This document shows positions 10,168 through 21,083 of a stretch of 64,000 nt of DNA, piece after piece. The stretch comes from Lepraria neglecta. Taxonomy: Eukaryota; Ascomycota; Lecanoromycetes; Lecanorales; Stereocaulaceae. The DNA is taken from contig CM065653.1 in NCBI GenBank assembly GCA_033220425.1, forward strand, positions 2,790,001 to 2,854,000, given 5' to 3'. Within the stretch, counting starts at the first letter, position 1. Every line of letters starts with the position of its first letter. The notes under the pieces are model-generated. The model searched no databases, had not been told where the DNA came from, and saw only the letters and a list, made by a program, of their open reading frames with translations. The position numbers and the translations under genes were made by a program.

Positions 10168-13141
10168 ATGCCTGGGACTGTCGCAGAAGGACCAACGGTC
10201 TCCGTATCCTGTGAGCGCAACCAGCTTCGTTGGAAGAGATGATTATACTAATGCTAGTAGTCGCGAATAACTTCTGGGGCAAAGATGATGCAGGTGTCCA
10301 CCCACTGCTTGAACGCATGCACAACGCCAAAGTGACATGCGACGAGCTGAAGGTTTTCTACAACAGTAGGACGAAATCCAGGCATAAGGCTTCAGGCGCA
10401 AGCTAACAGTACTACAGCTCGCGCAGCTATCGAAGATGAATACGCCCGAAAGATGACAGCGCTATGTCGGAAACCACTCGGCTCCACAGAGTCAGGGACT
10501 TTAAGAGCGTCTCTTGATGTCCTTCGCGGGGAGGTCGAGTCTATGGGGAAAGCGCACCAGTCAATCGCAGGCCAAATGAAGAGCGAGCTGGAAGAGCCTC
10601 TTGGGGCATTTGCTGGAGCAATGAAAGAGCGGAGGAAGATCGTGCAGGGGGGCATCGAGAAGCTCTTCAAGCTGAAGCAGCAGCAGACTCACGCAGTCAA
10701 TAAAGTACGCTACACCAGTCAACCTGATGCAGGTACTTCCAACTAATGCTGGCTAGTCGCGGGACCGATACGAACAAGACTGCCTCAAGATCAAAGGATA
10801 TCTGGCTCAGGGTCACATGGTCATGGGCCAAGAAGAGCGCAAGAATAAGGCCAAGATGGAGAAGACCCAAATTCAGTTGGCCACCACAAGTAACGAGTAT
10901 GAAACAGCGGTCAAAGCATTGGAGGAGACAACAGGACGATGGAACCGAGATTGGAAGGCCGCTTGTGATGTGAGGACTCCTTGGTATTATAATGGTGTGC
11001 GCCCAGCTGACGATATAGTAGAAATTCCAAGATCTAGAAGAGGAGAGGCTTGATTTCATGAAAAACAGCTTGTGGACGTTTGCCAATGTCGCATCGACTG
11101 TTTGTGTCAGCGATGACGCTGTAAGTGACACCTGGACTGTGTCAGAGAATGCGCTGACGTTCCAAGTCTTGTGAGAAGATACGACTGTCACTTGAAGGTT
11201 GTGAAGTTGAAAAGGATATTTCCACGTTCATTCAACAGAGAGGCACTGGACAAGAAATTCCCGATCCGCCAAGGTATATCAATTTCCGCAGAGGCGATAT
11301 CAACGATACCGCTTCAGAGGCTTCGGAGGATGAGAGTTACTCGGTAGCTCAATTCCAGAGGACTATCAACCCTGCGTTCCGCAGCTCGTCTCCCCAACCG
11401 TCGATGTTCGAATCGCACCACGATCCCCAATCAGATCTTGCTATGCGCATGGGACATTTGGAAACGAACACTCCGCCAAGCCGAGAGACCACCTTGACTC
11501 CACAAAAGGCGATGCAACAGCCTCCGCCGGTAATCGACTATCGAAAGCAACCACAGAAACAGGCGCCGTATCAGCACAAAGAAGACGAGCTTATAACAGT
11601 GCCTCACAATGAGTACCCTACAGATGGCATGACAATGTTCTGTCGGACGGCACCGCCTTCAGACCGTAGCTCTGCTGCAAGCCCCATGAGACCATCTAGT
11701 CGAGACTCCCAGAGCGAATACTCGAATCCGACGTCCTTCTCTAGCCAAGAACCTGCAAGTGGAAACCAATCACCTACCAAGCAAGACCCTGGGCACAACA
11801 TCCTCGCAATGAGTCCTACCAAACAGGTCCAGAAAAAGAGGAGTGGAATTTTCAGCAACAGTCCCTTCCGCAGGAAGAGCAAACATGAGAAGGAAGCTCC
11901 AGCGATCGCCACACCCACGGCTCGAAACACATGGGGTTCTTCTAATAGCCGTAATGCTCAGAGCAACAAGGCGAGCCCCACCCGCCAATATGGCCAAGGT
12001 CAAAATTCTCGGGATCGTTACTCTGGAAGCCCCGAGCCAGTTGACCCTCGTGCGAATTTCCAGCTGAATGTCGGGAACAATGTCTTCGATGTCGCTTCGC
12101 CGGACTCCAATCGCAACAAGTCTGCTCCTAAAAATATGAACCCCCCTAACAAAGAACTTGATCCCATCGCTGCTGCGCTCGCCGAGCTCAAAGGCGTTAA
12201 CAAGCAATCTTCACAGCGCGTGTCAGCAGATCGTTATGCTGGTGTTGCTACGCCAGGTCCTCCCAGCATGTCAAGCACGCAGAGCGGCGATATTCAAGCT
12301 GCACAGTGCGGTACACCCCCCTTCATATCATGATCAGCCTGTCAGCCGACTCGGTGCTCCTCAGCCGGCCTTCACTTCCGCTCAGATGCAGTCTACCACA
12401 CGCAAATATGTTGGCCAGAATCAAGACATGTATGGTTCCTCTCGCCCCGGTACTCGTGGCAGTGGGTCCGAGATGCCTCGAGCGACATCGCCTCGTCCTA
12501 TGAGAAGCACAAGCCCGCGACCTGGGTACCAGGGCCAAGGCAATCCTCGAACTGCAAGCCCAAATCCATACGGCAGCGGCGGCCGACCAAGACAAACACC
12601 GAATATTAGCCCTGTAAAGCAAAGTTATTCTCGGCACAACTCGCCAAACGATGTTGGACGAGCACCGTCTCCGCAGCCGCAGTACGCGAGGCAGGAGCGA
12701 CCAAACAGCAGCGCGGGTATGGCCATGCAGCTTTCCAATGGAGATAGCAACGGCGCCGATCGGAGAGATAGGAGCGGTAATAGTAGGCCTGTGAGCTACT
12801 ATGCAGGCCAGCCTCCACCGCAGGACCAGGGAGCTGGGAGGACAAGGAGCAAGAGTATGTCTAATGCGCAGAAGTATACTCAAGATGGGAGTCCGATTCT
12901 GCATTTCGGTAAGTCATTCCCCATCATCTTCTCCCGAACCAGAGCTCTATAATGCTGACTGCATTTCTCAGCGAGAGCATTATACTTGTATCGTGCCGCT
13001 ATCCCTGAGGAGCTGAGCTTTGCCAAGGGAGACATTCTTGCCGTGCTGAGACTGCAGGATGATGGGTGGTGGGAAGCGGAGGTGACAGGGAAGGGCGGGA
13101 GAGCGGGATTGGTTCCTAGTAATTATTTGCAGCCTTGTTAG
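10168..13141 (+). CDS. F-BAR and SH3 protein, Cdc15/Imp2/Hof1-like (one apparent frame break)
   Basis: Membrane-curving adaptor of the septation machinery. Inferred exons: 10168-10210, 10261-10365, 10418-10704, 10757-10969, 11022-11120, 11167-12908, 12972-13141. The F-BAR domain opens with SFANNFWGKDDAGV and continues through AAIEDEYARKM, then coiled-coil helices to about residue 250. A long Ser/Pro/Gln-rich linker follows, then a C-terminal SH3 domain (ALYLYRAAIPEELSFAKGD, DDGWWEAEV, GLVPSNYL). The linker frame breaks once, at the C6 run 12316-12321: upstream frame ends shortly after with a stop, while the next frame continues with family-like sequence (PPSYHDQP; RLGAPQPAFTS). Counting that run as one base shorter gives 885 aa with all later splice phases consistent. 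No intron explains the shift, so it is either a sequencing error or a real lesion. It is divergent to NOT1. Confidence 0.88.
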
Positions 13142-13946
13142 AGTGCATCAGTGATGAAATTTGGGAGCGAGTATATATGCACAGCGTTCTTTTTGACATA
13201 GGTAAGACATCCGTCTAAAAGTCAGGGACTAGTCTATTCCTGTGCCGTGCTTCGCTGTCGTTGGGAGTTGCAGCAGGCTCATGGATTGGGACATTGTCAA
13301 TAATCATTTCTGTACTTGGTTGAGACTAAGCACAGAAGCTGTTATGACGCTATGTTTATCGACTCTAAGAAATGACATGAGATCAAGAGTAATCGTTTGA
13401 AGACGGTTCTAGATGGCCGTTGCTTTGTCCGTGTGAGCGGCCCATGGGGCCACTTAGGCAATCATTCTTCATATCTGTTGCCACAGTGCGACAGTGAGGT
13501 GGCGAGGAGTTGAACAGAACATTCGCCAATCTTTACTTGTAGTGGAGCTAGGAGCTCGTCAAATCAAAGCAATTGAGCTACCAGTACCTGCTAAGCTTGT
13601 GACTGGTATAGCAGGGAATTGAGTGAGCTAGAAATTTGTTCAATTTGCGAGTTGAGAGAGAATATGGTGATGCTTGTTACAATTGAGCTAGAAGTGCGGT
13701 GATACCAGGAGTGGTTGAGTAGGGTGCATGCTGTACTGTACAGACGCCGGATCATATGCCCGCCCAGTCTTTACCTTGTCATCGGGGAAGTACCAGCTGA
13801 ACGGGATCCTCCCATTAGTGGAAGGAGATATCATGGATGTCCTGCTAGCACTCTCACAATACGTAACCATCGACCCGGCGTGGAAGATGTCTAGACGTAC
13901 ATAATGGGACATTAATATGGTGAGCGCTGAGCTTCACAGAGGCGAG
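13142..13946. other. Intergenic, left flank of transposon copy 1
   Basis: No gene was recognised. Short motifs such as CAATTGAGCTA recur near 13570 and 13680. The segment ends at the AGAGG target duplication (13947-13951). Confidence 0.5.
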
Positions 13947-14119
13947 AGAGGCGCGTCATCGCCAAAATAAATGGCAATGAGAGCCCCGGGAGCCGCCCCG
14001 AGATTGCCCTACTAATTATGCCTAAAACTCCATGATTTACCAGCCCGTACGGTCACCCTTGCCCTCTATAACGTCCCAGAGCCTCTGGGGTATACTCCGG
14101 ACCTGTTATTAATAAATAG

Positions 14120-15200
14120 GATGGATACCTATTCCCACCCCTTTACAAGAAGCTCTTTCAGGGACTACTCGTCCTAATAGGGGCGCTTTTGCACGTATGC
14201 TTTAGGCGCCTGCCAGCAGTTCTCTATGGGTATAGAGGCCGAGGGACCGCGTATACGCTGATAAATCGTGAGATTAACAGTATCCTAGGCCTGGGCTAAA
14301 TCGGGCGACTCGGCGCGGTTAAAATAGGTCTCCAGGCTGTACTTCTTCTTCCACCGAGCTACGGGATTCTCTTTTTTTACTTTTGGTCCCCTACCGTACC
14401 CTGAATCGCCGTCTTCTTCCAGTATAAAATCGTTCCCCCGTAGGACCCAGTCCTTAATACAGGGCTCCAGGATTTAGTTAATATAGACCCTATAGCTTAT
14501 TTTGCCGTTGCTATTAGTGGGCACCTCATAGAATATAAGTTTCGAGTTGAAATTGTACCTACTTGCCGCCTATATATATACCCGGGGGCGCTTCTTTTCG
14601 GGGGAGGGCTCCGGTGTTAAATATTATCCCAGTGGTGCCGTATAGCTGTCCACCTTTTGCGCGCTATCTATAGGTGCCCTTCGGGGCTATAGCCAGCGTA
14701 TATTTCGTCGCTAAAGCGTACCCTATCCCAATCCTCCGGCTTGCGATATTTAGTATATACAACGTCTGCCCAGACTATGGAAGGAATTCTTTCAAGGCCG
14801 AAACATACTTGCTATTGGTTATAGTATCGCGCATAGTCCGCTGGAGGGTATGCCCCAAAACGTCATGGTCTAGGGTCCAAGCAATAGCGTCCCAGTGTAT
14901 ACCATTGGCGCCTAAATCTAACCCGGTCTCTTCTAACAGGTAGTCCGTCTCCCGTACGTTAGCGCCGGAGAGTTTGCTTTTCCGCCCCCGGGTCTTATTA
15001 ACGCCCTCCTGATTCTTGCGGGTCGGCGATAGGGCCCTATTCTCGATAATTCTATACCTGGAGCGCTCTAGGACGCTGAAGGAATCGAAGATTTCGCGTT
15101 CGTCAATGGGGATACCTTTAGCGACTAGGTACTCGTGGGCGCCCTGGATTTTTGACTTCTGGGGCGTGTCGTACGTCTTCTTTCGGGTCTCTTCAGGTAT
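14120..15200 (-). pseudogene. Transposase remnant of transposon copy 1
   Basis: The best frame runs from about 15200 down to 14775, giving an N-terminal helix-turn-helix region (YDTPQKSKIQGAHEYLVAKG; DEREIFDSF) and a second one with TRGRKSKLSGANV. Further down are catalytic-core-like pieces: FILEEDGDSGYG, and PIENCWQAPK typical of the last acidic block of Tc1/mariner DDE transposases. Stops interrupt the frame after 14775, extra sequence separates SPDL from PIENCW, and the codon aligned with the start of copy 2 is ATA (15198-15200) rather than ATG. The gene is therefore non-functional; many changes fit C-to-T or G-to-A decay. Confidence 0.75.
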
Positions 15201-15269
15201 TTTAGTAGGGTTACAAGGTGGTAGAGTTGAAAGAATTAGGTAGTTATAGAGCACTAGCTTAGGGCCTTA

Positions 15270-15483
15270 GAAGGGTTCACCCTTTAAGTAAGCAGACCCC
15301 CCGAGTAAGCACTACCCTAAGAAGCTCCTCAGAGCGGGTAAATTAGGCAGGCTAGATTGGTCCCTAAATGGCCACAATGGCAAGTTCCAGGGCTCATCCG
15401 TGTCGCCTCGACGACCAGCTCTAGGGCGCTCTTTAGGGTCCTGCTTACTTTGGGGGTTTGCTTACTTGAGGGATGAACCCTTC
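15270..15483. mobile_element. 214-bp MITE nested in transposon copy 1
   Basis: Inverted ends match over about 30 bp: left begins GAAGGGTTCACCCTTTAAGT, and the reverse complement of the right begins GAAGGGTTCATCCCTCAAGT. A TA dinucleotide flanks each side (15268-15269, 15484-15485), the duplication expected for Tc1/mariner-type MITEs. Copy 2 of the host transposon lacks this insert between its TIR and transposase start, so it entered after the host element. It has no coding capacity. A related single end lies at 45303. Confidence 0.8.
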
Positions 15484-15551
15484 TAGAGGCTCGCTTGGGG
15501 CGTGGTTTTAGGGGCTCTCATTGCCATTTATTTTGGCGATGACGTGAGAGG

Positions 15552-16623
15552 ATACCTCGACAAACTGGGTAGTTTAAGGCCTCGGCCGGGAATAACCTTT
15601 TTAGCATACCTAACATGGTTGCCTTGGCCCTTGGAGCTTGAGCTCTGGGTTTCGCAAGTACCTAAATCCTCGGCCCCTGCCCTAAACCCAACCTCGCTTT
15701 AATGACTCCCTTTAATATCTACACCATGGCATGCAGGGTCCAGACCCTAACTCACAGCCGCCGGTGGGTTACCTTAGTTGGAGTCATTACCATAGTCCAG
15801 CAGCTTTTAACCTTTATAGTTTCGTTTATCAATCCAGACAAGTATAAGATTGCGTTGGTCGACCGTCATTTGAAGCTTGGCGAGCTTGTTTACCCAAAGT
15901 TATCCAAAGCCTGGAAATTTGTCTTCCCCGCTCGCGAACCACGCGTGCCAAGGACACAGCATACACAATTATCATATCAAACCGTTTCGATGGCTGAGTT
16001 CCTGACTCGTATCCTGGGTACAACGGCATGCCTCAAAGTGCAAATCATCGCGCCTCGCTTTTGTAGTTCCTTTTCCCTAAAGGCGTTGTCTTGCCGATTC
16101 CTGCCCAAATTCGTTCGAGTTTAATTTCAACATCTCTTTAGTCTATACCGAACAGCTCTAAAAATATTTGGCAGCTCTTCCAGCTGTCAATCGGACTTTG
16201 TGGCTTTGAGCTGTCGTATCGTTTGACCCCGTTTATCTATCTTCACATTCAAGGACGGCCTAATCATGGAACTACCACGAAGCCTGCGGTCCCCGCTACC
16301 GTCAACTGCTCGTCTACCATGGCTCGGGTTCCATGGCCCTTGGAAGCCCGGCCAGTGGCCAATTATCAGCCTGGAAGGGGTCATGATGTTAGCCTCGTGA
16401 TCGTGTTATCGCTGAACATAGGTTGCCGCTTCGACCTTCCTCCTTTTCGCAAGCTCCTCCGTCCAGAAGCTATCTTAGTATTCTGTTTACGAGTCAGGAT
16501 ATAATCATTTGCTTCCCATTTGTCTACAGCTCCGATTGTTGGTTCACCCATCTACTTTCTTCTCATTGACCTTCAGTACAGTTTCAAAGGCACAGGAAGT
16601 TGTTTCCCTGTATGTGTATCAAG
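15552..16623. other. Intergenic, right flank of transposon copy 1
   Basis: About 1.07 kb with only short ORFs lacking recognisable content (longest about 140 codons, 15702-16124). The part next to 16624 should hold the promoter and leader of the secreted-protein gene. Confidence 0.45.
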
Positions 16624-18106
16624 ATGCAGACTCCAATTTCACGCATCCTTTATGGGACGCTGGCCCTCTCATCCCTGGCGCTCGGCGACTCTACATATTC
16701 AACTGAAAAATGTCAAACACAGTTGGGAGTGACTTCGAAGAGATCGGTACCGTCAAATACCTATAGAGTGACTCTTACAGCGCACGCGACAGTCAGGAGT
16801 ATCTTTACGCCTCAGACCACCATGACCCCTGCAACGTCGACTGCAGTTACTTTCGCCACTTCGACTGACACCACAACCTCTACCATCCCGCAAGTAACAG
16901 ATACTTTTACCGACACATCTACGAATGTAGTTACAGGTATGTTAAATGGATTCTGCATACGTGTTTTGGGAATGAACACAGGTTATTGATCTGAACTGGA
17001 AAGACACAACGACCGTCATATCAAACCGAGATTGACACAGTCGTCATCCCTACCACTACAACACTACAAAACACAGTAACAGTCCCCACCTCTCCAGGCT
17101 TCATTCCTGCCAGGTCCCAAGTCCCAATGCGAAAGCGAGACTTGGAGACCATGAAACTCCCTCGTCGCGCTGCAGTCCCAGCCGTGCAGGAAGAGAAACG
17201 TTCCAACCAACCCCCGAGTCGCTGCTCCATCGGAAACGATGGCCACCAAACACACTCGCCAGCAGTCTATCCTCAGGAAGTTAATTGTGCGCTACTCCCC
17301 GAGATCGTCCAAACCCGCACCATTGTCTCAACTACCAGGAACACTGTGACGGTGACGGCTGGTAAGCTCCACAGCCTTTGTCTTCATAGATTCAAACGGG
17401 CTGACTTTTTGAATAGCCACGCCCCGTAACTACCTCCACCTCTACAATCCCGATAACCGTTATAGTCACGACAATGGTCAGTGGGCGAATTTCTCAAAGC
17501 GGCTCTCTTTCCACCTTCATCGAGCTGCTGCTGGCCGATTACTATATAGCCTGTCGATGCGAGTACGACCATCACCGTACCTTATGATACTACAACCGAT
17601 GGTGCGTTAAACCTCCCGCGAGCCAATCAAAGGACAAGGATATTGCTAATTCGCTACACCATAACGACCATTACCGTTCCTAACACAAGCACTGACATCA
17701 CAACCAAAACCGTCACCTCAACGCTCCCAGATGGTGAGCCCATTCCATCCTTAGCGTTTTCTGATAGCTGACACAATCCCTTCCAGCAACATATTACGCA
17801 GCCTGCGACTCCAACAACTTGATCACGACAGTCGATGGCGGCAACATCTACTCCCTATACTTTAACGGCGACACCCAAGTCATCTATCCCGCTGCCAGCG
17901 CATACGACTGCTGCGTCGCCGGTCTGCTCAACCCACCGTGCGGCGCTATCTTTAATTTCGGCGTCTTTGGCTCCACGTGCACGGGAGTGCTGGACGGGAC
18001 TTGTACGGCGGGGAACCCAGTTTTTGGGGTGAGAACGCTGCCGGAGCCATTTTCCTATACGGTCAGTAATAGTAATTGTGGCTGTGTTAAGAATGGGCCT
18101 GTATGA
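16624..18106 (+). CDS. Putative secreted Thr-rich protein with Cys-containing C-terminus; exon structure partly unresolved
   Basis: The start ATG at 16624 gives a signal peptide (about 20 residues; hydrophobic core ILYGTLALSSLALG). A Thr/Ser-rich stalk follows. Likely exons are 16624-16936, 17041-17361 and the last 17787-18106 (intron 17734-17786, GTGAGC..CCAG). The C-terminal exon (TYYAACDSNNLITTV; AYDCCVAGLLNPPCGA; DGTCTAGNP) holds regularly spaced cysteines, as in fungal secreted or cell-wall proteins. Between 17362 and 17733 there are short Thr-rich segments (for example ITVIVTT, TTITVPNTST) that look like small exons but do not join with canonical sites in my reading. It may have several tiny exons or be partly decayed. 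No enzymatic domain was recognised. It lies upstream of the acid phosphatase on the same strand. Confidence 0.55.
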
Positions 18107-18671
18107 GAATAATGGAGATCGTGGGCGCTGGGGGAATCATTGAGATGGGAGTTTTGAGTGGAGCTGGGTGGTGATTGTTGCTTTGGTTTGGTGTAGCTTA
18201 ATAGAAAAAGTCTGGCAAGCGTGATGGATGTTTTGCATTGCTTCTATCAATGATAATGTTAACACCCTAAATGGTCTGTTCATGAGAAGCTGGTCTAACA
18301 AGACGCTCGCACGGCAGTGACCTCAAATGACGAGTCTTATCGACGAAAGGAACTCTGGAGTACAAGCTTACCATGTTTCGAGGAAGTGGGGAAACCAGTG
18401 CTTAGGTACCTTAGCCCTTTCCAGGTTGTCGTGCACCTCAGCCAATGAAAACACATGCCCTAGGATTACCCTTTCAGGACTAGCGGATCTCAAAGACTTG
18501 AAACCCGACGACTTTCTGTCCAACAACGCGCCCGAATCAAGAAGGAAGCTCGGAGAAGAACAATTCGGCGCAAACCGAAACTTCCCCAGAATACGCCCAC
18601 CACTGACATGGACGCCTCACAACCGATGAGGTTCTTAAGAAGTTTGTCTCTCGTGACGAGAATATCCGCAA
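18107..18671. other. Intergenic between secreted-protein and phosphatase genes
   Basis: About 0.56 kb. A 100-codon ORF (18327-18629) has no recognisable content. Probably 3' UTR of the upstream gene and promoter of the phosphatase. Confidence 0.45.
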
Positions 18672-20374
18672 ATGGCTAGACGTTTGAGACTCGTGAGCCG
18701 TCACGGCAGGAATCTCAGAATGTCGGACGAGGAGATACCTTTCCTGACACCAGGCTCGCAACATGCTCGTAAGCCTTCTAGAGAGTCTAATGGAATAAAA
18801 GCGTGGTGGCTCCGTCATATTTATCCCCCAAGTCGATCTAGCTGGTTGGTTCTCATGGGTTTGACCGCAGTGGCTGCGATAACATTTCTCTCATGGATGA
18901 TGTGCGTACCGTAATAAACGCTAAATAATAGATCAATACTAATTAGATTTCTAGATTTGGTGGAAAATCCAAAGGGACTGTCTTGCAGCCACCTTCAAGC
19001 TGCGACCATGTGTCCCAAGGCTATCATTGCCAACCCGACATTTCACACTACTGGGGACAATATTCAGCATATTTTCAAGTCCCGTCTGAGATATCTCCCG
19101 ATGTCCCAACTGGATGCCAGATCACTTACTCTCAAGTACTTTCGAGACATGGCGGGAGGGATCCCACTCCAGGGAAGACAGCTTTGTATGCTCAGACCAT
19201 TGAAAAGATCAAGAGCAATGTACATGTCTTTCAAGGTGCCTACGCTTTCCTTACCGATTACAACTATACGCTAGGCGCAGATCAGCTCACAGCGTTCGGA
19301 GAGCAACAAATGGTCAATTCCGGGACCGACTTCTTTATTCGATATAAAGATCTGGCCACCGCATCCAACCCCTTCGTCAGAGCATCTGGCCAACAACGTG
19401 TCATCGATTCAGCAGAAAAATTCAATCAAGGTTTCCACCAAGCCAAACTCGCCGCTGGAGGATCTAAAGACGCGCAGTATCCCTACGACGTAGTAACCAT
19501 CAGCGAAGAAGCAGGCTCGAATAACACGCTCGACCACGGCCTCTGCACTGCCTTCGAAATTGACGGTTACAAAACCAGACACGCTGCCCAGAGGACCTTC
19601 GCATCCACTTTCATTCCCGCAATAACATCACGACTGAATACCGCTCTTCCAAATGCAAATATTACCGAATCAGAAACAATCTTCCTCATGGATCTCTGCC
19701 CCTTTGAAACCGTAGCCTCCCCCACCGGCACCCCTTCACCCTTCTGCGCGCTCTTCAGCCAGCCGGAATGGGAAAAATACGATTACTGCCAAACGATCGG
19801 CAAGTATTACAGCTTCGGTCCCGGCAACGCTCTCGGCCCTACACAAGGAACTGGATTCGTAAACGAACTCGTAGCGCGCTTGACAGGAAACCCTGTTGAC
19901 GACCACACATCTGTCAACCAAACCCTGGACAGCAGCCCCGATACATTCCCCCTGGGCCGAACCCTCTACGCAGACTTCGGCCACGACAACGACATGATAG
20001 CGGCCTTTTTCGCGTTGGGGCTTTACAACAGCACACCTACCCTTTCAACATCACATTTAATGACCGCGGAGGAGATGAAGGGGTTTTCGTGCGCTTGGAC
20101 GGTACCGTTCGCTGCAAGGGCCTTCTTCGAGAAAATGCAGTGTCGAGGCGTGGATGAGGAGATGGTAAGAGTACTTGTTAATGGGAGGGTGGTGCCATTG
20201 GAATCGTGCGGGGGCGATCAGATGGGAAGGTGCACGCTTAGTAGGTTTGTGGAGAGCCTCAGCTTTGCGAGGGATGGTGGACGGTGGGATCAGTGTTTTA
20301 TCGACACCCAGAAGGGCGGTGAATTCGTCAATGGGGAGACGTTTGGTGATGATGGGGGTGGAGAGACATCTTGA
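18672..20374 (+). CDS. Histidine acid phosphatase (phytase-like) with N-terminal membrane anchor
   Basis: Two exons: 18672-18901 and 18955-20374, with a 53-nt intron (GTGCGT..TACTAAT..CTAG); 549 aa. The catalytic signature is SRHGGRDPT (RHGxRxP-like, the phospho-His motif) and the proton-donor motif is HDNDM in GHDNDMIAAFFALGLYN. Cysteines near the N-terminus (SSCDHVSQGYHC) and C-terminus match the disulfides of fungal phytases and acid phosphatases. Exon 1 encodes a basic cytoplasmic head (RRLRLVSRHGRNLRM) and one transmembrane segment (SWLVLMGLTAVAAITFLSWM), so it looks like a type II membrane protein rather than the usual freely secreted enzyme. Role: phosphate release from phosphomonoesters outside the cytosol. 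Substrate specificity cannot be read from the sequence. Confidence 0.9.
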
Positions 20375-21083
20375 GCGTTTGCCATGGGTTTATCAGACTC
20401 GCTGAATTGCTGATAGGGATTCTTGATCCTCCTAGAGCGGTTGATGAACATACCCTTCGAATGCACAGCAAATTCTACAACATACGATACCTATCAAACC
20501 AAACTTGCACTTGAAACAAGAAGGATTTGCCACAATGCGACGTCCTTCCACTCATGTCAACGTCTAGCCACACATCCCCAGCGCTACATCCCAAGCACCG
20601 AGCAAAGAGTTGTCTGAGACACCTACATATAGCTGCTCAGCCCACTCCAGGGTATCACACTAAGCCTAATCGAGGTTTCCAACATCTGGCTGTTCAGCGT
20701 CGCCGGAGGTCCGAACCGACGACATTTTGTATGTTGGAATAATAATAGAGTACCCGCGGTCTAGAAACTTTATTTCTGTAGCACTGGTTTCGACTGGAAG
20801 GGTTGTGTGAAGATTTTGGGGGCGCTATGGTCGTATATGTTGAACTAACTCCGACTGCCAGGTTTTAAATCTGGTATATCTGGTATATCTGGTGGCTAGA
20901 TTAGCAGTCAGTGTGTGCCACTTGCTTGTGCCCTTGTTAGAGTCTGCAAATCGTTGAGTTGATGGTCGTCCCAAACACTGCAGACCATCAGAATACGCAA
21001 TGGCTGCTTCTTCATACGATCATGTATTCATCTATTTATCGATAAAAGCGTTCCCCGTCTTGGGAGTCCCTATCATTGGAGCT
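20375..21083. other. Intergenic
   Basis: No gene recognised. A short tandem repeat of TATCTGG units lies at about 20870-20894. Otherwise 3' UTRs of convergent genes are expected. Confidence 0.4.

Larger units (their letters stand above)
13952..15546 (-). mobile_element. Decayed Tc1/mariner-like DNA transposon, copy 1, with 5-bp target duplication
   Basis: Terminal inverted repeats of 36 bp occupy 13952-13987 and 15511-15546; they differ at one position and read CRCGTCATCGCCAAAATAAA at the outer end. Perfect 5-bp direct repeats AGAGG flank them (13947-13951 and 15547-15551). The body carries a minus-strand transposase remnant. A second element with TA duplication is inserted near the 5' end (15270-15483). 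The same TIR family recurs at 49410-51130. Tc1/mariner elements normally duplicate TA, so the 5-bp repeat is unusual. Confidence 0.85.

Noticed and set aside
12323-12904. 193-codon minus-strand ORF
   Set aside because: Antisense to the Ser/Pro-rich linker of the F-BAR protein; low-complexity shadow.
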